DNA of 64,000 nucleotides from Nematostella vectensis (lineage: Eukaryota; Cnidaria; Anthozoa; Actiniaria; Edwardsiidae), in NCBI RefSeq assembly GCF_932526225.1, contig NC_064042.1:5945540-6009539 (forward strand), read 5' to 3'. The notes under the pieces are model-generated. The model did no database searches. It was not told the origin of the DNA and saw only the letters and a list, made by a program, of their open reading frames with translations. The translations under genes were made by a program, and so were the position numbers. How positions within the stretch are numbered: position 1 is the first letter of the stretch; every line of letters starts with the position of its first letter. Positions 53,703-64,000 of this stretch are shown piece by piece.

Positions 53703-54151
53703 CCTGGAACCTTCGAGAAATAAAAATACAAAATATAAAGATTTATTTGGGAATAAATATCATTTATAAGTTAATGCAGTTCATTTTATGATTGCTTTAG
53801 GATCTTATAAGTAGATCAGTTAGAGCCCACTCATAGTGATGCCGTCAGCAGATCTAGTCTTCTTTTAAAATAAAACATATCATTAAATTGTTTATAATCG
53901 ATTTTCTTTCTGCGAAATTGAATTGCAAGGATTACTAGAAGATGACAGCAAATCCGCGGCTATAAATTTGCTAGTGTAACGTGAAAAGCAGTTTGTTTAA
54001 CGCAACCGAACTCTAATCTTAATGCTCTATGTTCATAAAAAGATAAAAATGAAATTGTCCCTTTTTTGGAGATAATCTAGAGACCTTCATTAGAGAAAAA
54101 AGCAAAAGCCTTCCATGTAATTTCGTGAAGAATGAGTAAGTAATCACTTAC

Positions 54152-54243
54152 CTGGAAGTAAGAGCCAGTTGCAAGAAACCTGGAGGATCTTGAAATGAGA
54201 CCGGGCAAGTGAGTAAATGATGGATCTCACCCTTCTTATATAG
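54152..54243 (-). promoter_or_regulatory. TATA promoter and non-coding first exon of toxin gene 2
   Basis: CTATATAAGA at 54243-54234 and GTAAGTGA donor after 54152, identical in layout to unit 1. Confidence 0.7.
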
Positions 54244-54687
54244 TCCTCACATTCCGCCGCCGGCTCTACTCAACAGGCTATGAGCGAGAACAAATCCAAG
54301 GTGGCAGGCATGACGGATGGCCCATCTAATTCTCGGCACGAAACACATTCATCTCCTTAACCACATTGGACACTACCAGGCCGGGCTACATTATGCACAT
54401 ATGTAGCTGTCAGCTCACAGAATGAAATAGTAATAAAAGCAGTGTTCACAAAATAATACATTTAGGAATGGAACTAGTATCACTCATAAAGTTGAAATTA
54501 GCCCTCACTTGGACACACATAAGCCATAAACAATAAACGCTCTAAAGCATTTCGAAATATTGAGCTTAATTGCATTACCATTAGTCACGCGGCGATGCTT
54601 GCCAAATGCAGCGATAGGGACGTCCCTATATGTCAGGTAGCGCTACGGATATAACTGAATGCAACCACTGCTCTTCACATTCAGGCA

Positions 54688-55018
54688 ATCCTTAATTGTG
54701 ATTCCACAAAAAAAGCGAGAATTACTTAAGGGCCGTAGCAGAGGGTGGGGCACTGGGGGCATGGGGCCCCCCCTTAATTGTGATTCCACAAAAAAAGCGA
54801 GAATTACTTAAGGGCCGTAGCAGATGGTGGGGCACTGGGGGCATGGGCCCCCCCTTAATTGTGATTCCACAAAAAAAAGCGAGAATTACTTAAGGGCCGT
54901 AGCAGATGGTGGGGCACTGGGGGCATGGGCCCCCTCCCCCTTAATTGTGATTCCACAAAAAAAAGCGAGAATTACTTAAGGGCCGTAGCAGATGGTGGGG
55001 CACTGGGGGCATGGGCCC
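54688..55018. repeat. 80-bp minisatellite, 4 copies (unit 2)
   Basis: Starts at about 54690, 54772, 54855 and 54940. Same unit as at 47488; A-run and C-run lengths vary. Confidence 0.97.
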
Positions 55019-55620
55019 CCAATCTTTTTAATAAATATATAGGAAATGACAAGTAGGGACGTGGCTGTGCCCCCCAATATTTTCTAGATGTTTCTGTATT
55101 GTGCCCCCCCCCCCCCCCCCACTGAGGTCAATGCGGAATAAAACAAAAATAATGTGATCTCATTATCATAAAATGCATTTTCAATCCATTAATGCCTCTG
55201 TAATATGAAAGCATTCACTGGAAAGGTTGTACGTAACAGGCTATGAGCAAGAACAAATCCAAGATGGAAGGCATGATGGATGGCCCATTATCTAATTGTC
55301 GTCACAAAACACATTCATCCCCTGATGAAGAATTTTCTCTTAACATTAGTTTATGTCAAAGATTTTTGATTAAATTTTCTATTTTTATTACTAAAAAATA
55401 TACTTGAGAAGGGAGCGCTTCGATACAAACGCTCTCTGAACTTTGACCAGCATTATTTTGGGACTAGTAGTTTAATCTACAAGCGCGTAAACAGGGGGGT
55501 ACACAGGGGGGTCATGATACAGTATGTGACTTAAAATGTAAAAGAATAAAGATTTAAATTTCTTGAATGATTCGAATTATCCATCAAAACATCCCCTCGA
55601 CATAAGACACCCATATATAC

Positions 55621-55959
55621 CAGGCCCGTAGCCAGGATTTTGAGCGGGGTGGTTTGTTTTTTCATTTCAGCGGACCAAATTTCCGGTATACTCCTCTCCT
55701 CGCCTTATTACATTAGGCAATCAATACTTCAAATAAATTCAATCTTGTATTTAAAATGTTTTAAATAGGGTGTTTTTTAAACATATAGCGATAACAATAA
55801 AGATAATTATTCTAAAAGGATTTTTCTAGTCATTATAAAGACATATTGATGTGCACGGTATATCCAGCCAAACCTTATATATATATATATTTTTTTCTCT
55901 GAGCGGACCTTCGAGCTGGGTGGGAGGGTTCGTCCGAACCCCCCCTGGCTACTGGCCTG
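55621..55959. mobile_element. MITE with CAGGCCCGTAGCCAGG ends, unit 2
   Basis: Counterpart of 49540-49881; the right end reads CCTGGCTACTGGCCTG, one base different. Confidence 0.8.
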
Positions 55960-57578
55960 AATACATAATTCTCTCTTTGTCAACAAAAGAATTCAAAAAG
56001 ACAGTCGACAACAACGCATATGTTTTTTTTCTTAGAACAACATTTCGGCATGCCAGTACCTACGTTCTTTAGGTTTTCTTCCTACATTTCTATTTGTTAT
56101 GCACCCTTCTTGTGGAGGGGGGGGGGATAAACCAAACTGAAGAGAGGCTCAAACGAGCGTGCGCGTTTCTTCTTCCGGACAAACGTAAGTAAACAACCGA
56201 GCACACAAGTCAGCAACTTTTCGTGAAACAAAGCTTGCCCGTTTGAGTCTCACTTTGTTTTAAGACCACAGGCCTCCCATACTGTATTCGAAATGTCATC
56301 GATATACCCTCGACTCTTCCAGCTCTCAGTGCTCTATAGCCTTCGCAGGCATCACTTTGCACAGAAAGCGGTAGAAAAGAAACACAGGCGCTCGGGATTC
56401 CTGTGGTGATACGTCAAACGAGTAACTCTATCCTCTTCTTCCGCTTTTGGCATTGTCCCCTCCCGCGAGGGTCTTAGAAATTCAGTCTCGGTTTCTAACG
56501 TTTAGAGACGCCTGCAGAGGAGGCTCAGTGCTCTATAAAATTATGTTTTAAGTGTAGCCTCCTAGCCGGCTCTCTGGAGTTTCGGGGCTCTGTGGATTAC
56601 ACAGGAATCCTGAAACTCTTGAGAGCCTTCTGAATTTAGGTTCCCTATAGCCCCCCCCCCCCCTCCCTGAGACTGCGAGATTTTAGTGGCTTAGAGCTAT
56701 TTTGTTGCAAATACAGTGTATAATATAACTTAACGTTGTAATACTGAGGATGGCGTCAAATTTTTAGGATGATTCCCAATCAGAAACTTCCTTATTGGAC
56801 ACCATCGGACCGGGCTCTGATTATGCACATTACGTAGCTGTCACAGCTCACATAATAAAATAGTAAAAGCAGTGTTTACAAAGTAATAGGAATGCTAAAT
56901 ATTTAGAAATGAACTAGTACCACTCTCAAAGCCCCCTCGTCATCAAGTCTATTACATAATATATAGATTTAGGCACTGCCTGAAGGCGAAGCCAGCGTTT
57001 GACACCTTTTTGTGTTGACTGATAGGGGTAGTTTAGGGAGATCTAGGTGTCTTTAAAATGTATTTTTTTAATGAGATTAAAAAAGTCATTTTTTACTGCC
57101 ATGTCATAACAGGCCCGTACCTAGGAGGGGTGCGAACGCACACCCCCCCCCCCCCCCTTTTCGGTTCTCAATAGACGTGCTATTATTTGTAGACAAAACT
57201 CACTCTGGTATTTAGCCAAATCCGACATTAAACCTCCCCTGGATTTTACTATCGACTCTTTTATCAGAGAACTCCCTCCCCCTCCCGGAAATATTAGGTC
57301 AATTTTTTTTTTATTCTGCACCCCCCAAGAAAAATCCTCGGTATGGGCATGTTGTATTGGCCCCTCCAAATGGATCAAGCAAGCACTCATTTCATAATAT
57401 TAAATATGGTATGTCAGTCAACTTGGTTAATTTTTTGTTATTATGCTTATTTAGATCAAACACAAAGAATTGTCGCATTAATTTTTCATGAGCTTCTGAG
57501 CAAACTCGTTCTGATGCGGTGATAATTCTGTTGACTGTCTTTGCTTAATTGTGTTTTTTCGACATGCTTTCCTGCTAG

Positions 57579-58002
57579 GTTTTTACGTTAGATGACCTTG
57601 AAAGCGAAGAAGGGAAAGAGCAAGTGCTGAGGACTTTGGAAATCCTAGAAAATGCGGCTAACGGTAAGAGAATCATCTCTGGTTTCTCGCACATTGAATG
57701 GACATGAGTCGCGGCCATTTTGGAAGGCGTATTGATGTTCAAAGGAATGCACAATTTGATTCTACATCATATTTCTGTTAGAATGACACTTATAGATCTG
57801 CTAGTAAACCGTAGAGAAGCTAAAAAAGTCCTTATTTCCGGTGTATTGTGCATTTATAAGGTTGATTTACGCCGTTGTTCTTGTTACTACCCATTTTATG
57901 ACGTCTCTTGATTTTACAAGATTCTGACAGCGATTTTAGTTTAACATAAGTACACAGTTTTCTGTCCTTTATTTCTCTTTAGAAGTCAATTTAAAGTCCT
58001 AG
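57579..58002 (+). pseudogene. Stray exon pair of an unknown gene (unit 2)
   Basis: Exon 57579-57663 and the truncated second exon near 57983-58002 duplicate those of unit 1. One residue differs (SEEG for SEDG). Unit 3 ends before this point. Confidence 0.5.
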
Positions 58003-58979
58003 TGCCAATCAAACTCGGAGTAGTACGCCGCTAGGCATCATACTTTGCAAAATTATCTGAGTTGGATAATAAACACACAGCAATATGTATCTAGACGAAG
58101 TAGCTGAGTAACAGTAAGCATTAAGTGTACAATGAATTACTAAAATAAATCGATTAGCCCTGTCTTAAAGGGGAGCCCCAAACGACCACAACGCTTGTCT
58201 TACCGCTATTTGAATTTAATCACAAATTTTTCACATTGTGCAAGATTTGGGTGCTAAAGAACGTACGCTACCCGAGGGAAAATATGCTATTTTTTGTCAA
58301 GGCCCTGACGGCCCCGACACTTTTTTCTGAGCCACCTTTTCCTGAGTTTGTCAAGGTTGTCAGGGGTACCAGAACCCATCAAGCCAATTTGTTTATCCGG
58401 TGCTTGAGAAGGGATTGACAGGTAGGATTGATAATTCCTTGCTTAAGGAAAGTAGCCAATCACGATCAGTCACTCTGGGCGGACTCACTCGAGCATATGT
58501 TATGTTAAAGAATGACGATATCAACCACTACTTTGTCAATGTTAACATTTGAAACTGCAATGATGTATTCGCGAGAAAACTTCGAAATAATGGTCCAAAA
58601 ATGAAGTAATGGTACTTTATTGGCGATAGTTGTTTGAAATATTTTGGTCCATGCATGAATTAGCTGACATTGAAAGGTACAAATAGCGTGAAACGGTATT
58701 GTAGGGAAGCAAGACTAATGGCGGGCGCGATTGGCCTACTCTTGCAAAGAAAATGCCTTAGAACCATAGGCGTCTTTCATCGCTAAAAAAGCCACGACAT
58801 CAATGCCTTAACAAATTTATTACAAAAACTTGAATTGGCATTACAACCTGAGTTAGCATTTACAACTTGATGGATCATTTTAACACACACAGAAAATAAA
58901 AAAACAGAACAAATTAAGAAACCAAACTTTTTAGCCTTATGCATTGTTTATATGTATGCTCCTTAGTAAGCTAGAGGTA

Positions 58980-59663
58980 TTAATTTCTGTACCTCTCTGG
59001 TATATAGCATAGCCTCCGTCCATCTCCACCTAGACTACAAAGAGACTGAAACGGATGGCAGCATTGCGAGGAGTCGGTGCATGGTTCGTCGTGACCGAGG
59101 CATCGTTTGGCTGGGCGGGATTCTTCGTCATTTTGATACCTCAGAGGAATATAGCATAGCCTCCGTCCATCTCCACCTAGACTACAAAGAGACTGAAACG
59201 GATGGCAGCATTGCGAGGAGTCGGTGCATGGTTCGTCGTGACCGAGGCATCGTTTGGCTGGGCGGGATTCTTCGTCATTTTGATACCTCAGAGGAATATA
59301 GCATAGCCTCCGTCCATCTCCACCTAGACTACAAAGAGACTGAAACGGATGGCAGCATTGCGAGGAGTCGGTACATGGTTCGTCGTGACCGAGGCATCGT
59401 TTGGCTGGGCGGGATTCTTCGTCATTTTGATACCTCAGAGGAATATAGCATAGCCTCCGTCCATCTCCACCTAGACTACAAAGAGACTGAAACGGATGGC
59501 AGCATTGCGAGGAGTCGGTGCATGGTTCGTCGTGACCGAGGCATCGTTTGGCTGGGCGGGATTCCTCAACTTCTCTAATGAAATCCTCGTATGCGCTTCT
59601 GCATTCCGACAACTGAGCGATCGTCGATAAGATGACTACTAAGATTGCGATGAAGAATTTCAT
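58980..59663 (-). CDS. Secreted toxin precursor, four cysteine-rich domains
   Basis: 227 residues: signal peptide and propart as in the other two genes, then four copies of the six-cysteine domain separated by three LRYQNDEESRPAKR linkers. The last domain ends in the tail ERYRN. Length equals the two-domain gene plus two more 49-residue units. The repeats are almost identical at the nucleotide level; one synonymous change (TGC to TGT Cys, complement at 59373) is visible, so the expansion is recent or homogenised. UTR intron donor after 60113 and TATA box at 60204-60195. The long plus-strand ORF 59081-59578 is an antisense shadow of the repeats. Confidence 0.9.
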   Translation of the reverse strand: MKFFIAILVVILSTIAQLSECRSAYEDFIREVEESRPAKRCLGHDEPCTDSSQCCHPFQSLCSLGGDGRRLCYIPLRYQNDEESRPAKRCLGHDEPCTDSSQCCHPFQSLCSLGGDGRRLCYIPLRYQNDEESRPAKRCLGHDEPCTDSSQCCHPFQSLCSLGGDGRRLCYIPLRYQNDEESRPAKRCLGHDEPCTDSSQCCHPFQSLCSLGGDGRRLCYIPERYRN

Positions 59664-60112
59664 CCTGGAACCTTCGAGAAATAAAAATACAAAATATAAA
59701 GATTTATTTGGGAATAAATATTATTTATAAGTTAATGCAGTTCATTTTATGATTGCTTTAGGATCTTATAAGTAGACCAGTTAGAGCCCACTCATAGTGA
59801 TGCCGTCAGCAGATCTAGTCTTCTTTTAAAATAAAACATATCATTAAATTGTTTATAATCGATTTTCTTTCTGCGAAATTGAATTGCAAGGATTACTAGA
59901 AGATGACAGCAAATCCGCGGCTATAAATTTGCTAGTGTAACGTGAAAAGCAGTTTGTTTAACACAACCGAACTCTAATCTTAATGCTCTATGTTCATAAA
60001 AAGATAAAAATGAAATTGTCCCTTTTTTGGAGATAATCTAGAGACCTTCATTAGAGAGAAAAGCAAAAGCCTTCCATGTAATTTCGTGAAGAATGAGTAA
60101 GTAATCACTTAC

Positions 60113-60204
60113 CTGGAAGTAAGAGCCAGTTGCAAGAAACCTGGAGGATCTTGAAATGAGACCGGGCAAGTGAGTAAATGATGGATCTCACCCTTCTTAT
60201 ATAG
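60113..60204 (-). promoter_or_regulatory. TATA promoter and non-coding first exon of toxin gene 3
   Basis: CTATATAAGA at 60204-60195, leader, and GTAAGTGA donor after 60113, as in units 1 and 2. Confidence 0.7.
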
Positions 60205-60649
60205 TCCTCACATTCCGCCGCCGGCTCTACTCAACAGGCTATGAGCGAGAACAAATCCAAGGTGGTAGGCATGACGGATGGCCCATCTAATTCTCGGCAC
60301 GAAACACATTCATCTCCTTAACCACATTGGACACTACCAGGCCGGGCTACATTATGCACATATGTAGCTGTCAGCTCACAGAATGAAATAGTAATAAAAG
60401 CAGTGTTCACAAAATAATACATTTAGGAATGGAACTAGTATCACTCATAAAGTTGAAATTAGCCCTCACTTGGACACACATAAGCCATAAACAATAAACG
60501 CTCTAAAGCATTTCGAAATATTGAGCTTAATTGCATTACCATTAGTCACGCGGCGATGCTTGCCAAATGCAGCGATGGGGACGTCCCTATATGTCAGGTA
60601 GCGCTACGGATATAACTGAATGCAACCACTGCTCTTCACATTCAGGCAA

Positions 60650-60886
60650 TCCTTAATTGTGATTCCACAAAAAAGAGAGAATTACTTAAGGGCCGTAGCA
60701 GAGGGTGGGGCACTGGGGGCATGGCCCCCCCCCTTAATTGTGATTCCCCAAAAAAAGCGAGAATTACTTAAGGGCCGTAGCAGAGGGTGGGGCACTGGGG
60801 GCATGGGCCCCCCCTTAATTGTGATTCCCCAAAAAAAGCGAGAATTACTTAAGGGCCGTAGCAGATGGTGGGGCACTGGGGGCATG
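60650..60886. repeat. 80-bp minisatellite, 3 copies (unit 3)
   Basis: Starts at about 60652, 60734 and 60816; two copies read GATTCCCC where the other units have GATTCCAC. Confidence 0.97.
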
Positions 60887-61504
60887 CCCCCCCCCCAATC
60901 TTTTTAATAAATATATAGGAAATGACAAGTAGGGACGTGGCTGTGCCCCCCCCCAATATTTTCTAGATGTTTCTGTATTGTGCCCCCCCCCCCCCCCCCC
61001 CCTCACTGAGGTCAATGCGGAATAAAACAAAAATAATGTGATCTCATTATCATAAAATGCATTTTCAATCCATTAATGCCTCTGTAATATGAAAGCATTC
61101 ACTGGAAAGGTTGTACGTAACAGGCTATGAGCAAGAACAAATCCAAGATGGAAGGCATGATGGATGGCCCATTATCTAATTGTCGTCACAAAACACATTC
61201 ATCCCCTGATGAAGAATTTTCTCTTAACATTAGTTTATGTCAAAGATTTTTTATTAAATTTTCTATTTCTATTACTAAAAAATATACTTGAGAAGGGAGC
61301 GCTTCGATACAAACGCTCTCTGAACTTTGACCAGCATTATTTTGGGACTAGTAGTTTAATCTACAAGCGCGTAAACAGGGGGGTACACAGGGGGGTCATG
61401 ATACAGTATGTGACTTAAAATGTAAAAGAATAAAGATTTAAATTTCTTGAATGATTCGAATTATCCATCAAAACATCCCCTCGACATAAGACACCCATAT
61501 ATAC

Positions 61505-61854
61505 CAGGCCCGTAGCCAGGATTTTGAGCGGGGTGGTTCGTTTTTTCATTTCAACGGACCAAATTTCCGGTATACTCCTCTCCTCGCCTTATTACATTAG
61601 GCAATCAATACTTCAAATAAATTCAATCTTGTATTTAAAATGTTTTAAATAGGGTGTTTTTTTTAACATATAGCGATAACAATAAAGATAATTATTCTAA
61701 AAGGATTTTTCTAGTCATTATAAAGACATATTGATGTGCACGGTATATCCAGCCAAACCTTATATATATATATATATATAATTTTTTTTTTCTCTGAGCG
61801 GACTTTCGAGCTGGGTGGGAGGGTTCGTCCGAACCCCCCTTGGCTACTGGCCTG
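61505..61854. mobile_element. MITE with CAGGCCCGTAGCCAGG ends, unit 3
   Basis: Counterpart of 49540-49881; the internal TA run is longer and the right end has decayed. Confidence 0.8.
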
Positions 61855-62549
61855 AATACATAATTCTCTCTTTGTCAACAAAAGAATTCAAAAAGACAGT
61901 CGACAACAACGCATATGTTTTTTTTCTTAGAACAACATTTCGGCAGGCCAGTACCTACGTTCTTTAGGTTTTCTTCCTACATTTCTATTTGTTATGCACC
62001 CTTCTTGTGGAGGGGGGGGGGGGGGATAAACCAAACTGAAGAGAGGCTCAAACGAGCGTGCGCTTTTCTTCTTCCGGCCAAACGTAAGTAAACAACCGAG
62101 CACACAAGTCAGCAACTTTTCGTGAAACAAAGCTTGCCCGTTTGAGTCTCACTTTGTTTTAAGACCACAGGCCTCCCATACTGTATTCGTAATGTCATCG
62201 ATATACCCTCGACTCTTCCAGCTCTCAGTGCTCTATAGCCTTCGCAGGCATCACTTTGCCAAGAAAGCGGTAGAAAAGATACACAGGCGCTCGGGATTCC
62301 TGTGGTGATACGTCAAACGAGTAACTCTATCCTCTTCTTCCGCTTTTGGCATTGTCCCCTCCCGCGAGGGTCTTAGAAATTCAGTCTCGGTTTCTAACGT
62401 TTAGAGACGCCTGCAGAGGAGGCTCAGTGCTCTATAAAATTATGTTTTAAGTGTAGCCTCCTAGCCGGCTCTCTGGAGTTTCGGGGCTCTGTGGATTACA
62501 CAGGAATCCTGAAACTCTTGAGAGCCTTCTGAATTTAGGTTCCCTATAG

Positions 62550-62580
<31 letters not shown>

Positions 62581-63349
62581 CTGAGACTGCGAGATTTTAG
62601 TGGCTTAGAGCTATTTTGTTGCAAATACAGTGTATAATATAACTAAACGTTGTAATACTGAGGATGGCGTCAAATTTTTAGGATGATTCCCAATCAGAAA
62701 CTTCCTTATTGGACACCATCGGACCGGGCTCTGATTATGCACATTACGTAGCTGTCACAGCTCACATAATAAAATAGTAAAAGCAGTGTTTACAAAGTAA
62801 TAGGAATGCTAAATATTTAGAAATGAACTAGTACCAGTGGACTATCAAAGCCCCCTCGTCATCAAGTCTATTACATAATATATAGATTTAGGCACTGCCT
62901 GAAGGCGAAGCCAGCGTTTGACACCTTTTTGTGTTGACTGATAGGGGTAGTTTAGGGAGATCTAGGTGTCTTTAAAATGTATTTTTTTAATGAGATCAAA
63001 AAAGTCATTTTTACTGCCATGTCATAACAGGCCCGTACCTAGGAGGGGTGTGAACGCACACCCCCCCCCCCCCCCCCCCCACAATGGCCAAAGGTCCACT
63101 TTCGGTTCTCAATAGACGTGCAATTATTTGTAGACAAAACTCACTCTGGTATTTAGCCAAATCCGACATTAAACCTCCCCTGGATTTTACTATCGACTCT
63201 TTTATCAGAGAACTCCCTCCCCCTCCCGGAAATATTAGGTCAATTTTTTTTTTATTCTGCACCCCCCAAGAAAAATCCTCGGTATGGGCATGTTGCATTG
63301 GCCCCTCCAAATGGATCAAGCAAGCACTCATTTCATAATATTAAATATG

Positions 63350-64000
63350 CAGTATGAAAGTTAACAAATACTAAACCTTGGTGTGAAAAAGGCTGTCAAA
63401 CAGGTGTCTTAGTTGACGATAATGATTTTCAAGAGTCTAATGGTCAATTCTCATTTCCCTTCATAGAAGCTCCACTATCTATATTTTTTTTTTATCAAAA
63501 CAGCATTCTAACAAGCTTTGACCTTGTGAAGAATATATCAAGGATGTAACAGTATTCCAAAGAATTAGATGCCATACTGTAGTTTTCAATCAGTACTGCA
63601 ACTGATTATTCAGAAGAATGTGTTGAAATTAAACTCCACAAATATACCTCCTGACATGCATTACATATTGGTGCACCTGCCCTTTGGCCTTTTTTTTTTT
63701 AGAAACTTTGGATTCACCCATACAGGCTACTCAAAAATGAATGCAATGAAGGCAAATCCTAAATTACTGAAAGTGCTTCATTCCAGTTTCTAATTTCAAA
63801 CCAAACCATGTTCATTGATCTATGTTGGGGGCAGAGAGGAATAAATATACAAATGAACAAAAAGTCAATAGGGAGCGGAGAAATGACTCTATTTGAAAAA
63901 AAAATGTTATTCAATTCTAAAACATTTATAACAATAAGGCAATAATAACTTGACTGAGCACTTTCCTAGTATTTTTCCCTTTCCCTATTACCTTTAGGAT
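63350..64000. other. Single-copy DNA after the toxin array
   Basis: AT-rich with poly-T runs. The plus ORF 63569-63793 (74 codons) has no recognisable feature. No gene, repeat family or RNA identified. Confidence 0.5.

Larger units (their letters stand above)
51938..58003. repeat. Toxin-locus tandem unit 2
   Basis: Second direct copy of the segment beginning at the CYP3-like 3' end. It differs from unit 1 mainly by an extra toxin domain and only four 80-bp minisatellite copies. Its first bases retain the last P450 codons and stop, which are not functional here. Confidence 0.95.
58004..63349. repeat. Toxin-locus tandem unit 3 (3'-truncated)
   Basis: Third direct copy. It has lost roughly 390 bp relative to unit 2 (between CAATTTGTTT at about 58392 and TATCCGG, corresponding to about 52330-52725) and ends at 63349, where all similarity to units 1 and 2 stops. 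Confidence 0.93.

Noticed and set aside
53414-59578. Plus-strand ORFs opposite the toxin genes (53414-53617 and 59081-59578)
   Set aside because: They lie wholly antisense to the toxin repeats and lengthen in step with them; no signal peptide, splice or domain support.

Overview
The window looks like a eukaryotic, probably cnidarian, nuclear genome. Genes have canonical GT-AG introns, the non-coding DNA is AT-rich with many miniature transposons and long poly-C runs, and the gene content includes a secreted six-cysteine peptide family with the layout of sea-anemone type 5 potassium-channel toxins. A sea anemone such as Nematostella vectensis is the best guess; this is inference from gene content, not a database match.

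Region by region. (1) 0.4-1.1 kb: two small inverted-repeat transposons. (2) 1.1-8.1 kb, minus strand: a complete 12-exon WD40-repeat/FYVE gene of the WDFY1/WDFY2 family (407 codons), with transposons in its introns and a minisatellite derived from one of its own splice donors. (3) 8.1-12.7 kb: mostly non-coding, with a 5'-truncated LINE. (4) 12.9-15.5 kb, minus strand: two single-exon CYP2-like P450 genes fused by a deletion and dead. (5) 17-41 kb, plus strand: a compound tandem array. Its unit is an upstream flank, an intronless CYP2-like P450 and the first exon of a CYP3-like P450. Two P450 copies are intact (19.0 kb and 36.3 kb), one is broken by a tRNA-derived SINE (28.2 kb), and orphan CYP3 first exons remain at 26.4 and 31.1 kb. 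A degenerate minus-strand PAN-EGF-discoidin secreted-protein gene lies at 21.1-23.7 kb. A GC-rich foreign-looking block with an unrecognised broken ORF sits between copies at 32.9-34.9 kb. (6) 39.4-44.95 kb: a six-exon CYP3-clan P450 whose 5' end has been separated from its conserved ATG by a Penelope-like insertion. (7) 44.9-63.35 kb: three tandem copies of a 5.3-7.0 kb segment that begins inside the last codons of that P450. Each copy carries one minus-strand toxin-precursor gene with its own TATA promoter and non-coding first exon. The number of toxin domains rises 1, 2, 4 from copy to copy, while an 80-bp minisatellite upstream falls 18, 4, 3.

The P450s would be microsomal haem monooxygenases and the WDFY protein an endosomal PI3P-binding scaffold. 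The toxin genes form an independent venom-type locus that has expanded by segmental duplication plus internal domain duplication. The most notable points are the stepwise toxin-domain growth, the compound P450 duplications with mosaic breakpoints, the splice-donor minisatellite in the WDFY gene, and the GC-rich insert with an unknown ORF.
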